A stretch of 64,000 bases of DNA from M2408 sp040386975 (GCA_040386975.1 JAZKEO010000001.1:62001-126000); one strand, 5' to 3'; shown: positions 42,845-51,889, counted from the stretch's first letter. Program-made: numbers and translations. The notes: generated by a model not told the origin, from the letters alone.

Positions 42845-45772
42845 ATGTTCTTCAAAAAAATCATCTTTTTTTCAATCATTGCCTTATTTTTTAGCTTAAC
42901 GCATAGAAATAAACATACTTTCAAAAATAAAAAATCAAAAATTCATGCAATTCCAGAATTTGCAAAATCAGACAATGCGTGGGCAAAATCTATTTTGAAG
43001 TCTATGACTTTGGAAGAAAAGATTGCGCAATTTTTTATGGTGGCAACTTGGTCAAATAAAAACGAAGAACATCAAGCAGAAATTGAAAATTTGATTAAAA
43101 ATCAAAAAATTGGTGGATTAATTTACTTTCAAGGCACGCAAGAAAGCATGAAAACATCGATTTCCCGTTTTCAGGGAGTTTCCAAAACACCACTTTTGAT
43201 TGGAATGGACGCTGAATGGGGAATTGCCATGCGTTTAAATGAAGCGGAACGTTTTCCTTATGCTTACACGATTGGAGCGGCAAACGACACGATCTTGTCA
43301 GAAAAATTAGGCGCGATGATTGCCCAAGAATGTAAAGAAATGGGCGTTCACATCAATTTTGCTCCTGTGGCAGATGTCAACTCGAATTCTGAAAATCCTG
43401 TAATTGGCTTTCGCTCTTTTGGAGAAAATTCTTTGCATGTTTCGAAACACGTCGCAGCAATGGTTCGCGGAATGGAAAAAAACGGTATTTTGACGAGCAT
43501 CAAACATTTTCCGGGACATGGCGACACAGACAAAGATTCACATCTTGAATTGCCAACGGTTAGCCACAGCAAAGAGCAATTTGAAACGATTGATTTTCTG
43601 CCTTTTGAAGCGGGAATCAAAGCTGGAGCTTCGTCTGTGATGGTTGGACATTTAAACGTGCCGAATTTGGATAATTCCGATGTTCCAAGTTCGCTTTCAA
43701 AAACCATTATTCAAGATTACTTAAAAAAGAATTTGAATTTCAAAGGTTTAGTCATCAGCGATGCTTTGAATATGAAAGCTGTTGCCGACAAATACGGAAA
43801 AATTGATGTGGTTGTGAAAGCCTTTGAAGCTGGAAACGATATTTTGTTATTCCCCGAAAATGTGGAAGATGCGATTAACGCGATTGCAAAAAAAGTTCAA
43901 GCAGGAGAAATCTCAGAAGCCGATATTGACGAAAGATGTTTGAAAATTTTAAATGCGAAACATCACGCAATGAATCACAAAGCGACTAAAATTTATACAA
44001 AAGGCGAAATTGAATGGGCAAAAAAAGATTGCTACGAAAAAGCTTTTACTTTGGCGAAAAACGCAAATAATGCTCTTCCTTTGACGAATGTGAATTCAAA
44101 AATTGCGATTGTCAACATTGGCGTGAAAACCGCAGCTTTTAAAGAAATGGTTCGCAAATTTCACGAGGTGGATGTGTTTCATTTTTATTCTTTTGAAGAA
44201 GCGAGCGAACGTATGAAAGTTAATTTGTCGAAATATGATGTCGTTATCACGTCCATTCACGCAAAATCAGTTACCGCAAACGCAAATTTTTCAACTCCCG
44301 GGAAATTAGAAAATTGGTTGGTTTCCGTTCCTGAAGAAAAAAATCATGTTTTAGTGCTTTTCGGCAATCCGAATTTGCTAAAAGAAACAAAATTGACGTC
44401 AAATTTTGATGCTTTGTTTTTGGCTTATGAAAATCATCAGTTTTCACAAGAACAAGCTGCACAATTGCTTTTTGGAGCAATCGGAGCAAATGGAAAAATT
44501 CCTTTTAAAGTCTCAGATGAAATTTCTTTGAATAGCGGAATCGAATTGAAAGATGCCAAACGTTTGAAATTTTCTCAGCCAGAAGAACTAAACATCAATC
44601 CAACTGATTTAGAGAGAATCGACGCCTTGGTTCAAAAAGGAATTTCCGCAAAAGCATTTCCAGGATGTCAAGTTTTAGTCGCAATAAAAGGTAAAATCAT
44701 TTATCAAAAAAGTTTTGGAACAATCACGTACGAAGACACAACTCCTGTGAACAACAACATTGTGTATGATATCGCTTCGGTAAGTAAAATTGTCGGTTCG
44801 ACCGCTGGTTTGATGCGACTTCAAACACAAGGAAAATTCTCTTTAAACAAGCAATTGAAAGATTACATTCCAGAATTGGTTGAGAATTATCCAGTTGGAA
44901 ATATTTTGCTTAAAAATATGATGGCTCATCAAGCTGGATTTACTCCGTGGATAGCATTTTACAAACAAACGGTGAACTACGGAGTCCCAAATTTCGCGAT
45001 TTATTCCAATACCAAGAAAACGAATTTTGAAGTTCTAGTTGCAAAAGATTTATGGATTCGCAACGATTATGAAAAAGTGATTTATAAAACGATTTTACAA
45101 ACTCCTTTGACTAGAAAACCAAAATATGAATATTCTGATTTAGGTTATTATTTTGCCAAAAAGTTGATTGAAAAACAATCTGGCTTGAGTTTGGATAATT
45201 TCATGTATCAAGAATTTTATGATCCGATGGGCTTAAAAAATATGCGTTATTTGCCACTTTTACATTTTCCCACGAGTAAAATCGCACCAACAGAAAGTGA
45301 TAGTGCTTTCAGAACGCAGATTGTACACGGTTTTGTTCACGATCCAGGCGCAGCAATGCTTGGTGGAGTAGGAGGACACGCAGGAATTTTTTCAAATTCC
45401 CAAGATTTAGCTGCGATGATGCAATTGTTTTTGAACAAAGGCTTTTACGGAAATAGAGAATACATTTCGCCAGAAGTTGTTAAAGAATTTACTTCCGTTC
45501 AGCTAAAAGGAAATAGAAGAGGAGCAGGATTTGATAAACCAACAGCAAATAAAAAAGCGGGACCAACTTGTAGTTTAGTATCTTCTGAAAGTTTCGGGCA
45601 TTCAGGTTTTACTGGAACTTTCACGTGGGCTGACCCGATGTACGGAATCAATTACGTCTTTCTTTCAAACCGTGTTTATCCAGATGCTAGAAACAAAAAA
45701 ATTCAAGAAATGAATATTCGTAGCGATATTCAAAAAGTGATTTATGAGGCAGTTTTGAAAGCTGGTAGGTAA
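42845..45772 (+). CDS. GH3 glycosidase fused to a beta-lactamase-family serine hydrolase
   Basis: 975 residues from ATG 42845, which opens a signal-anchor (FFKKIIFFSIIALFF); the frame runs upstream to 42773 inside the previous gene and that part is ignored. Residues about 45-390 form a NagZ-like GH3 barrel with KHFPGHGDTDKDSHLELP (about 219-236) and LVISDALNMKAV. Then a GH3 C-terminal-like segment (about 400-560), then a class C beta-lactamase/serine hydrolase domain (about 600-975) with the nucleophile motif S-V-S-K near residue 645, EYSDLGYYFAK and GHSGFTGT. It probably cleaves a GlcNAc-MurNAc-type substrate and hydrolyses an ester or peptide in the periplasm. The fusion is known in Bacteroidota; the substrate is not. 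Confidence 0.88.
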   Translation: MFFKKIIFFSIIALFFSLTHRNKHTFKNKKSKIHAIPEFAKSDNAWAKSILKSMTLEEKIAQFFMVATWSNKNEEHQAEIENLIKNQKIGGLIYFQGTQESMKTSISRFQGVSKTPLLIGMDAEWGIAMRLNEAERFPYAYTIGAANDTILSEKLGAMIAQECKEMGVHINFAPVADVNSNSENPVIGFRSFGENSLHVSKHVAAMVRGMEKNGILTSIKHFPGHGDTDKDSHLELPTVSHSKEQFETIDFLPFEAGIKAGASSVMVGHLNVPNLDNSDVPSSLSKTIIQDYLKKNLNFKGLVISDALNMKAVADKYGKIDVVVKAFEAGNDILLFPENVEDAINAIAKKVQAGEISEADIDERCLKILNAKHHAMNHKATKIYTKGEIEWAKKDCYEKAFTLAKNANNALPLTNVNSKIAIVNIGVKTAAFKEMVRKFHEVDVFHFYSFEEASERMKVNLSKYDVVITSIHAKSVTANANFSTPGKLENWLVSVPEEKNHVLVLFGNPNLLKETKLTSNFDALFLAYENHQFSQEQAAQLLFGAIGANGKIPFKVSDEISLNSGIELKDAKRLKFSQPEELNINPTDLERIDALVQKGISAKAFPGCQVLVAIKGKIIYQKSFGTITYEDTTPVNNNIVYDIASVSKIVGSTAGLMRLQTQGKFSLNKQLKDYIPELVENYPVGNILLKNMMAHQAGFTPWIAFYKQTVNYGVPNFAIYSNTKKTNFEVLVAKDLWIRNDYEKVIYKTILQTPLTRKPKYEYSDLGYYFAKKLIEKQSGLSLDNFMYQEFYDPMGLKNMRYLPLLHFPTSKIAPTESDSAFRTQIVHGFVHDPGAAMLGGVGGHAGIFSNSQDLAAMMQLFLNKGFYGNREYISPEVVKEFTSVQLKGNRRGAGFDKPTANKKAGPTCSLVSSESFGHSGFTGTFTWADPMYGINYVFLSNRVYPDARNKKIQEMNIRSDIQKVIYEAVLKAGR

Positions 45773-45804
45773 GAAAAAAGTATTATTTGGAAAAAATAAA
45801 ATAA

Positions 45805-45916
45805 TTTTGAACCACGGAGAGCAAGAGAAAAAAAGAAAATAATTTTATTCATGAGAATAAAATTTCAAAATGCAAGTTTAAAAAACTCTTTTTCTCTTGC
45901 TCTCCGTGGTTCAAAA
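45805..45916. repeat. Perfect 28-bp inverted repeat with a nested hairpin
   Basis: Arms 45805-45832 and 45889-45916 are exact complements, starting TTTTGAACCACGGAGAGC on the left. Inside lies a second perfect hairpin AATTTTATTC (45841-45850)/GAATAAAATT (45855-45864). It fills the 162-bp gap between convergent genes. The core words CCACGGAGAGCAAGAG resemble other formulaic repeats in the window (56961-56986). Bidirectional terminator or small mobile element; no transposase. Confidence 0.85.
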
Positions 45917-45934
45917 AAAAGAAATATACTTAAA

Positions 45935-46396
45935 TTAGTCCTTTAATTTGCTTAAAATCTTTTTAGCGAATTCAACATGTGCCTTCACATTACTCAAAGA
46001 ATTATAAATTCCTCGAATAATTCCATCTTTGTCAACAACAAATGTTTCACGCCCTTGAATTAATCCGAAAATACTTTTTTTAACCGAAAATTTATTTCTT
46101 ATAATCCCATTTTCATCGGATAAAATGTCAAAAGTCAAGTTGTTTTTTGTTGCAAAATCTTTGTGAGACTTAACAGAATCTGAGCTAATCCCGAAAATCG
46201 TAGCATTCAACTTCGAAAATTCATCCATTTGATTTCTGAATTCACACGCTTGAGCGGTGCAACCTCCCGTATTGTCTTTTGGATAAAAATAAATGACAAG
46301 ATGTTGATGTCCAATGAAATTCTTTATATTGATAAGTTTTCCGTCTTGATTTTTTAATTCAAAAGTGGGACATGTGTCGCCGATTTTTGGTTTCAT
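45935..46396 (-). CDS. bcp: Thiol peroxidase BCP/PrxQ
   Basis: 153 residues of the thioredoxin-fold peroxiredoxin Q class. Peroxidatic Cys46 and resolving Cys51 lie in DNTGGCTAQACEFR, the one-helix CX4C layout of BCP; FGISSDSVKSHKDFATKNNLTFDILSDE follows as in family members. It reduces hydroperoxides with thioredoxin. Its ATG overlaps the photolyase stop (ATGA), so the two are co-translated: a DNA-repair and peroxide-defence pair. Slightly AT-rich but otherwise ordinary. Confidence 0.93.
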   Translation of the reverse strand: MKPKIGDTCPTFELKNQDGKLINIKNFIGHQHLVIYFYPKDNTGGCTAQACEFRNQMDEFSKLNATIFGISSDSVKSHKDFATKNNLTFDILSDENGIIRNKFSVKKSIFGLIQGRETFVVDKDGIIRGIYNSLSNVKAHVEFAKKILSKLKD

Positions 46397-47706
46397 TTCT
46401 CGTTGAGTGCTAATTTATAACGTTCAATTGCTCTATTTCGAGCAAAGCTGTGTTCGATAATTGGTTTTGGATAGTTTTCTGTTCCAAATTCTGGAATCCA
46501 TTTTTTGATGTATTCAAAATTTTTGTCAAATTTTTCTTGTTGCAGTTGCGGATTAAAAACACGGAAATAAGGTGCCGCATCGCAACCGGAACCTGAAGCC
46601 CATTGCCAACCACCAACATTACTCGCTAATTCAAAATCTAAGAGTTTTTCCGCAAAATAATGTTCACCCCAACGCCAATCGATTAACAAGTGTTTGCATA
46701 AAAAACTCGAAACAACCATTCTCACACGATTGTGCATGTGTCCCGTTTGATTGAGCTCGCTCATTCCAGCATCCACAAGGGGATAACCCGTTTTCCCTTC
46801 ACACCACAAATGAAATAAACTTTCATCATTTTCCCATTCGATGCGATCGTATTGTTTTTTGAACGAGTTTTCCGCTGAATGTGGAAAATGGTAAAGGATC
46901 ATTTGGTAAAAATCCCTCCAAATCAATTCGTTTAAGTAGGTTTGATTTAATTCAAGGCTTTCACGAGCTAAACTTCGAATGCTGATTGTGCCAAAACGCA
47001 GACTTAAACTCAAACGAGAAGTTCCTTCAATTGCTGGGAAATCCCTTGTTTCGTCGTATTTTTGAATGATTGCTTTTTTGACCGTTTTTTGAGGGAATTC
47101 ATGTGTTATTTTTGAATCAAAACCTAATTCTTCTAGTGAAATCAAAGAATTCTGAGCTTGTCGAAGAACGATTTTACTCAGATTTTTAAAATATTTATCT
47201 GTCGGATACGATTTTAAGTAAAAATCATTCATTTTTTCTCTCCATTTTCTCATGTAGGGAGTAAAAACGGTGTAAGGTAGACCATCAGCTTTTGTGATTT
47301 CACTTTTTTCAAAAATAACATGGTCTTTTTTTGCAATAAAATCGATGTTTGATTGCTTTAAATTCTCATAAATGAATTTATCTCTTGAAATCGCATAAGG
47401 TTCGTAGTCTTTGTTGGTAATGAGACTTTTATACAAAAATTTCAGGCATAATTTAGGAATTAAAACTTTCGGATTTCCGTGTAAAATCAATAAATCTGTA
47501 CCTAATTTTTGGTATGCTTCTTTTAAGTTGGAAACTTCTTGATGAATGAAAATAACGCGTTGATCGTTTGAAGCTAATTTAGATAAAATTTCCGTATCAA
47601 AAATGAAAATTGGCTGTACATTTTCATAATTTTTTAGAGCATGAAATAAACCAGCGTTATCTTCGATTCTTAAATCTCGTCGGTGCCAAAAAAGTGCTTT
47701 AGTCAT
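46393..47706 (-). CDS. phrB: Deoxyribodipyrimidine photolyase
   Basis: 437 residues. N-terminal photolyase alpha/beta domain (ALFWHRRDLRIEDNAGL) and C-terminal FAD-binding helical domain with EGTSRLSLSLRFGTISIRS, LIWRDFYQMILYHFPH, WCEGKTGYPLVDAGMSELNQTGHMHNRVRMVVSSFLCKHLLIDWRWGEHYFAEKLLDFELASNVGGWQWASGSGCD. It repairs UV-induced pyrimidine dimers using light. The enzyme looks intact. A dispersed 15-mer lies in frame in the inter-domain linker and encodes LRQAQ. Stop overlaps bcp by 4 nt; the metallophosphoesterase gene ends 6 bp upstream of its start. Confidence 0.95.
   Translation of the reverse strand: MTKALFWHRRDLRIEDNAGLFHALKNYENVQPIFIFDTEILSKLASNDQRVIFIHQEVSNLKEAYQKLGTDLLILHGNPKVLIPKLCLKFLYKSLITNKDYEPYAISRDKFIYENLKQSNIDFIAKKDHVIFEKSEITKADGLPYTVFTPYMRKWREKMNDFYLKSYPTDKYFKNLSKIVLRQAQNSLISLEELGFDSKITHEFPQKTVKKAIIQKYDETRDFPAIEGTSRLSLSLRFGTISIRSLARESLELNQTYLNELIWRDFYQMILYHFPHSAENSFKKQYDRIEWENDESLFHLWCEGKTGYPLVDAGMSELNQTGHMHNRVRMVVSSFLCKHLLIDWRWGEHYFAEKLLDFELASNVGGWQWASGSGCDAAPYFRVFNPQLQQEKFDKNFEYIKKWIPEFGTENYPKPIIEHSFARNRAIERYKLALNEK
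47152..47166. repeat. Dispersed 15-mer inside phrB
   Basis: CTGAGCTTGTCGAAG, identical to the copy after tex (2204-2218) and similar to 22192-22206. On the coding strand it is read as LRQAQ within the linker between the two photolyase domains. Confidence 0.7.
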
Positions 47707-47712
47707 GAATTC

Positions 47713-48942
47713 TTAACTAACTAATTCAATTACCGTAATTTCGGGTTTAATTCCGATTCTTCCCATATAACCCAAACAGCCTAAGCCACGATTTACATAT
47801 AGTTTTTGTCTTTTTGTGCCGTAAAGTCCAGCCCATTGTGGATAAATGTATTTTGATGGACTCCATTTAAAACCTGGAATTTCTATTCCAAATTGAAAAC
47901 CGTGCGTATGTCCAGCAAGTGTTAAATCGATTTCAGGAAAATCTTTTGTTACTTGTAAATTCCAATGACTTGGGTCGTGCGAAAGTAAGATTTGAAAACT
48001 CGATTCATCAATATTTTTGTAAGCTTTTTCTAAATCGCCGTATTTTTTGAAATTGTAATTTCCTCCCCAATTTTCAATTCCGATTAAAGAGAAAAATTCA
48101 CCTTCTTTTTCAATTTTTTGATGCTCATTTAACATTAAATTCCAGCCAATTTTTTTGTGAAACTCAATCATGTCTAGCATATTTTTGTCTTTTTCTTCCT
48201 CAGAATCCCAAGAAGCATAATCGCCATAATCGTGATTTCCGAGAGTACTAAAAACACCATGTTTAGCATTCAATTGTTTTAGAATTGGCTTAAATTCAAA
48301 AGCTTCTTCAGTTTTATTATTTACTAAATCTCCCGTAAATACAATCAAATCGGCTTTTTGCTCCATCACAAGATTTATCGCTTTTTGCAATTGGTAATTT
48401 CCTTGTAAACTCCCGGTATGTATGTCGGAAATTTGAACAATTTTAAATCCGTTAAACGATTTTGGAATTTTTTGAGACTTGAATTTTACTTTGTGAATTT
48501 TGAAATCGTACGCAGTTTTGACAATTCCCCATGAAAAGGTGGCAATTGGAAGCAAGGCAGAACTTAATGCAACTTTAGAAACAAAAGCTCTACGCGAGTT
48601 CAAAATTTCAGCAGCTGTTTCTTTTGGAAGGCTAAAAATCAAACTTCTAATCCAATTTATCAAAGAAGAAATGATAAAAACGAGTGCAACGACAAGTTTT
48701 GTTATGAGTAGAATGAAAAATATGTTTACGATTAAATTTCGAGCAAAAGTGTTGTCAATCAAGCGACTACTAAAAGTTAAAACATAAACAGAAATCGTTG
48801 AAAGCCACCAAATCCAAATGAATTTTTTGACATTGAAATTCGTTGAAGATGAAATGAATACTTTTATGACTAAAAATGAACCAATCTCAGCAAGAAGAAG
48901 GAGTGAAATTAAAATGATGGGTAAAATTAAACTTCGTTTCAT
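47713..48942 (-). CDS. Membrane-linked metallophosphoesterase
   Basis: 409 residues. Four hydrophobic helices lie in residues 5-105, then an internal twin-arginine-like motif SRRAFVSKVALSSALLP (116-132), then a calcineurin-like phosphoesterase domain: QISDIHTGS (D173, H175), FTGDLVNN, LGNHDYGD and LAGHTHGFQFG. It resembles YkuE-type enzymes, of which the Bacillus member is a Tat substrate. It hydrolyses phosphoesters with two metal ions; the substrate is unknown. The active site is expected outside the cytosol if the RR motif is functional. It ends 6 bp before phrB. Confidence 0.88.
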   Translation of the reverse strand: MKRSLILPIILISLLLLAEIGSFLVIKVFISSSTNFNVKKFIWIWWLSTISVYVLTFSSRLIDNTFARNLIVNIFFILLITKLVVALVFIISSLINWIRSLIFSLPKETAAEILNSRRAFVSKVALSSALLPIATFSWGIVKTAYDFKIHKVKFKSQKIPKSFNGFKIVQISDIHTGSLQGNYQLQKAINLVMEQKADLIVFTGDLVNNKTEEAFEFKPILKQLNAKHGVFSTLGNHDYGDYASWDSEEEKDKNMLDMIEFHKKIGWNLMLNEHQKIEKEGEFFSLIGIENWGGNYNFKKYGDLEKAYKNIDESSFQILLSHDPSHWNLQVTKDFPEIDLTLAGHTHGFQFGIEIPGFKWSPSKYIYPQWAGLYGTKRQKLYVNRGLGCLGYMGRIGIKPEITVIELVS

Positions 48943-48974
48943 ATATTGAAAACAAAATTAATTAAAAGAAGTTC

Positions 48975-48982
48975 TAAATTTG
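48975..48982 (+). promoter_or_regulatory. -7 box of the PLP-enzyme gene
   Basis: TAAATTTG, 48 bp before ATG 49031. The longer frame to TTG 48980 lies within the box and can be dismissed. Confidence 0.55.
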
Positions 48983-49030
48983 CACAATAAAAAGAAACTG
49001 ATTTTCTTTAACAAAAATTACAATTTCTAC

Positions 49031-49939
49031 ATGTCTGATTATTTCAATACGTCAAAATCTCTTTTACAAGAAATCACAAGTTTCAAGCTAAATGGAATCA
49101 AGTTACTTGTAAAAAGAGACGATTTGATTCACGAGTTTGTGTCTGGAAATAAATGGCGTAAATTAAAATATTCTGTTCTCCAAGCTCAATCAAAAGGCAA
49201 AAAAGGAATTTTAACTTTTGGTGGTGCTTTTTCAAATCATTTGTTAGCAACAGCTTCTGCTTGTAATTTATTGAATTTGAAGTCAATTGGAATGGTGAGA
49301 GGAAATGAATTAAACTCTAATTCAAATAAAACCTTACAAAACTGTAAAGCTTTAGGGATGGAATTGATTTTCTTAGACAGAGAAACTTACCAATTGCGAA
49401 ATGATTACGATTATTTGAATGAAATCAAAAACGAATACAACGATTATTTCATCGTTCCAGAAGGCGGAGCAAATTTTTATGGGATAGTTGGTTGTCAGGA
49501 AATTTGGTCAGAAATTAATGAAGAAATAAATCATGTTTTTGTAGCTCAAGGAACATGTACTACAAGTTGCGGACTCTTAATTGGCTTGCCAGAAAAAACA
49601 ACGTTACATGTCGTTCCTGCTTTAAAAGGTTTCGATTCGTTTTCTGAAATGAGGAAATTGCTTAAAAACACACTTTTTGAAGAAGATTTGATTGAAGATT
49701 TACTTCAAAAAGTTGAAGTTCATCTCGATTTTCATTTTGGAGGATATGGAAAATACACAAAGCAATTGCTAGATTTTATTGAAGAAATTCAAACGAAACA
49801 TGAACTTCCCTTGGATTTTGTTTACACCGGAAAAGCTTATTTTTGCCTGTTGGAAGAATTGAAAAAAGAGAAATATAAAAATCAAACAGTACTTTTTTTG
49901 CATACTGGAGGTTTACAAGGAAATTTGGAAAAGACATAA
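49031..49939 (+). CDS. ACC deaminase/D-cysteine desulfhydrase-like PLP enzyme
   Basis: 302 residues, fold type II PLP enzyme. The PLP lysine is K41 in the VSGNKWRKLKY motif, followed by LTFGGAFSNHLLATASACN, which holds the Ser/Asn/His of the ACC-deaminase active site, and the phosphate-binding VAQGTCTTSCGLLIG. Members deaminate 1-aminocyclopropane-1-carboxylate or desulfhydrate D-cysteine; D-cysteine is more probable for a bacterium of this type, but the sequence alone does not decide. Divergent from the metallophosphoesterase gene. Confidence 0.87.
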   Translation: MSDYFNTSKSLLQEITSFKLNGIKLLVKRDDLIHEFVSGNKWRKLKYSVLQAQSKGKKGILTFGGAFSNHLLATASACNLLNLKSIGMVRGNELNSNSNKTLQNCKALGMELIFLDRETYQLRNDYDYLNEIKNEYNDYFIVPEGGANFYGIVGCQEIWSEINEEINHVFVAQGTCTTSCGLLIGLPEKTTLHVVPALKGFDSFSEMRKLLKNTLFEEDLIEDLLQKVEVHLDFHFGGYGKYTKQLLDFIEEIQTKHELPLDFVYTGKAYFCLLEELKKEKYKNQTVLFLHTGGLQGNLEKT

Positions 49940-49958
49940 GACTCCAAGACATAAGACC

Positions 49959-49974
49959 GTCCGCCGCGGCGGAC
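49959..49974. repeat. GC-rich 16-bp perfect palindrome
   Basis: GTCCGCCGCGGCGGAC, strikingly GC-rich for this genome, inside AGACATAAGAC-type repeats after the PLP gene (49937-49985). The core TCCGCYGYGGYGGA recurs at 2280-2293 and 33451-33464 inside genes. Confidence 0.75.
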
Positions 49975-50117
49975 TCCAAGACTTGTTTCCTGGATAAAAA
50001 CTAATTTTCATGAATGAAATAAAAGTCTTGACTTCTGATTCTTTAAGTCCGAATATCTAAAAAAGTTACAAAATCTAATAATCCAAAAGTCGAGTAATCG
50101 AACAATCTAATTTTTCT

Positions 50118-50125
50118 TATCTTTG
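50118..50125 (+). promoter_or_regulatory. -7 box of ettA
   Basis: TATCTTTG, 17 bp before the ettA ATG. Confidence 0.65.
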
Positions 50126-50142
50126 CATTAAAATTAAACAAA

Positions 50143-51828
50143 ATGGCTGACGACAAAAAAATCATATTTTCTATGGCTGGTGTTTCAAAAAACACGCCAC
50201 AAGGAAAACAAATCATTAAAAATATTTACATTTCATTTTTCTACGGAGCAAAAATCGGAATCATTGGTTTAAATGGTTCGGGTAAATCTACCGTGATGAA
50301 AATTATTGCTGGTTTGGATAAATCTTATCAAGGAGATGTCGTTTTTTCTGATGGTTACACTGTTGGTTATCTAGCGCAAGAACCTGAGTTGGATTTAACG
50401 AAAACGGTGAAAGAAATCGTTATGGAAGGTGCTCAAGAAACTGTTGATGTTTTAAAAGAATACGAAGAAATCAACAATTCTTTCATGGACGAGGAAATCT
50501 TGAATGATCCAGATAAAATGGACAAATTGATTGCTCGTCAAGGACTTGTGCAAGATAAAATCGACGCTTTAGATGCGTGGGAATTAGATACGAAATTGGA
50601 AAGAGCGATGGATGCTTTGCGTTGTCCACCGGATGATCAATTGATTGAAACGCTTTCTGGAGGTGAAAAACGTCGTGTTGCTTTATGTCGTTTGTTGCTT
50701 CAAAATCCTGACGTTTTATTGTTGGATGAGCCTACGAATCACCTTGATGCTGAATCAATTGATTGGTTGGAACAACATTTACAACAATACAAAGGAACAG
50801 TAATTGCTGTGACCCACGATAGATATTTCTTAGACAACGTTGCTGGTTGGATTTTAGAGTTGGATAGAGGAGAAGGTATTCCTTGGAAAGGAAATTATTC
50901 ATCTTGGTTGGAGCAAAAAGGAAATCGTTTGAAAGAAGAAGAAAAAACTGCTTCTAAACGTCAAAAAATGCTTGCTCAAGAGTTGGATTGGGTTAGAATG
51001 AACCCAAAAGCACGTCAAGCGAAAAGCAAAGCACGTTTACAGAATTACGACAGAATGTTGTCTGAAGACTTGAAAGAGAAAGAAGAAACATTGGAAATGC
51101 CAATTCCAAACGGACCACGTCTAGGAAACAATGTGATTGATGCGGAACACGTTTCCAAATCTTTTGGAGATAAATTGTTATACGATGATTTGAATTTCAA
51201 ACTACCTCCAGCGGGAATTGTTGGAATTATCGGACCAAATGGAGCTGGTAAAACGACCATTTTCAAAATGATTATGGACGAATTACAGCCTGATGGTGGT
51301 GAATTTAAAGTGGGAGAAACAGTTGTTATCGGTTATGTTGACCAAACGCATAAAGATATTCATCCAGAAAAAACAGTTTACGACGTAATTTCAAACGGTG
51401 CTGAATACATTGAAATTGGAAACCAAAAAGTGAATGCAAGAGCTTATGTTTCTAAATTTAATTTCAATGGTTCGGATCAAAATAAAAAAGTAGGAATTTT
51501 ATCTGGAGGTGAACGAAATCGTTTGCATTTAGCGATGACCTTAAAAACAGAAGCAAACGTTTTACTTTTGGATGAGCCAACCAATGACATTGATGTCAAT
51601 ACCTTGCGTGCTTTGGAAGAAGGAATCATGAATTTTGCTGGTTGTGCGGTTGTAATTTCTCACGACAGATGGTTTTTAGATAGAATTTGTACGCATATCA
51701 TTGCTTTTGAAGGAGATTCTCAAGTTTATACCTTTGAAGGCTCTTATTCTGAATACGAAGAAAATCGTAAAAAACGTTTGGGTGATGCCGCTCCAAAAAG
51801 AATTAAATACCGTAAGTTAGTTAAATAG
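50143..51828 (+). CDS. ettA: Energy-dependent translational throttle protein EttA
   Basis: 561 residues with two ABC ATPase domains and no membrane segments (ABC-F). Domain 1: GLNGSGKST Walker A, LSGGEKRR signature, LLLDEPTNHLD Walker B. Between the domains lies the charged linker (RMNPKARQAKSKARLQNYDRM) that contacts the ribosome. Domain 2: GPNGAGKTT, LSGGERNR, LLLDEPTNDID. Length and linker are those of EttA, which gates elongation according to energy state. It is followed at 70 bp by a small DNA-binding protein gene, separated by a long hairpin. Confidence 0.96.
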   Translation: MADDKKIIFSMAGVSKNTPQGKQIIKNIYISFFYGAKIGIIGLNGSGKSTVMKIIAGLDKSYQGDVVFSDGYTVGYLAQEPELDLTKTVKEIVMEGAQETVDVLKEYEEINNSFMDEEILNDPDKMDKLIARQGLVQDKIDALDAWELDTKLERAMDALRCPPDDQLIETLSGGEKRRVALCRLLLQNPDVLLLDEPTNHLDAESIDWLEQHLQQYKGTVIAVTHDRYFLDNVAGWILELDRGEGIPWKGNYSSWLEQKGNRLKEEEKTASKRQKMLAQELDWVRMNPKARQAKSKARLQNYDRMLSEDLKEKEETLEMPIPNGPRLGNNVIDAEHVSKSFGDKLLYDDLNFKLPPAGIVGIIGPNGAGKTTIFKMIMDELQPDGGEFKVGETVVIGYVDQTHKDIHPEKTVYDVISNGAEYIEIGNQKVNARAYVSKFNFNGSDQNKKVGILSGGERNRLHLAMTLKTEANVLLLDEPTNDIDVNTLRALEEGIMNFAGCAVVISHDRWFLDRICTHIIAFEGDSQVYTFEGSYSEYEENRKKRLGDAAPKRIKYRKLVK

Positions 51829-51889
51829 TTTGTAGTTAGAAGTTAGTAGTGTGAATTAACTACTAACTTCTAACTCATAACTACAAACT
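51827..51889. repeat. Long hairpin at the ettA stop codon
   Basis: The left arm 51827-51850 pairs with 51859-51874 and 51882-51889: 24 bp in total with a 7-nt bulge (TCATAAC) on the right side. It starts within the stop codon and ends 8 bp before the VF530 ATG. There is no T-run, so it may modulate translation or RNA stability rather than stop transcription. Confidence 0.7.

Noticed and set aside
45805..45916. Terminal inverted repeats of an insertion sequence
   Set aside because: Only 56 nt lie between the arms, with no transposase and no visible target duplication.
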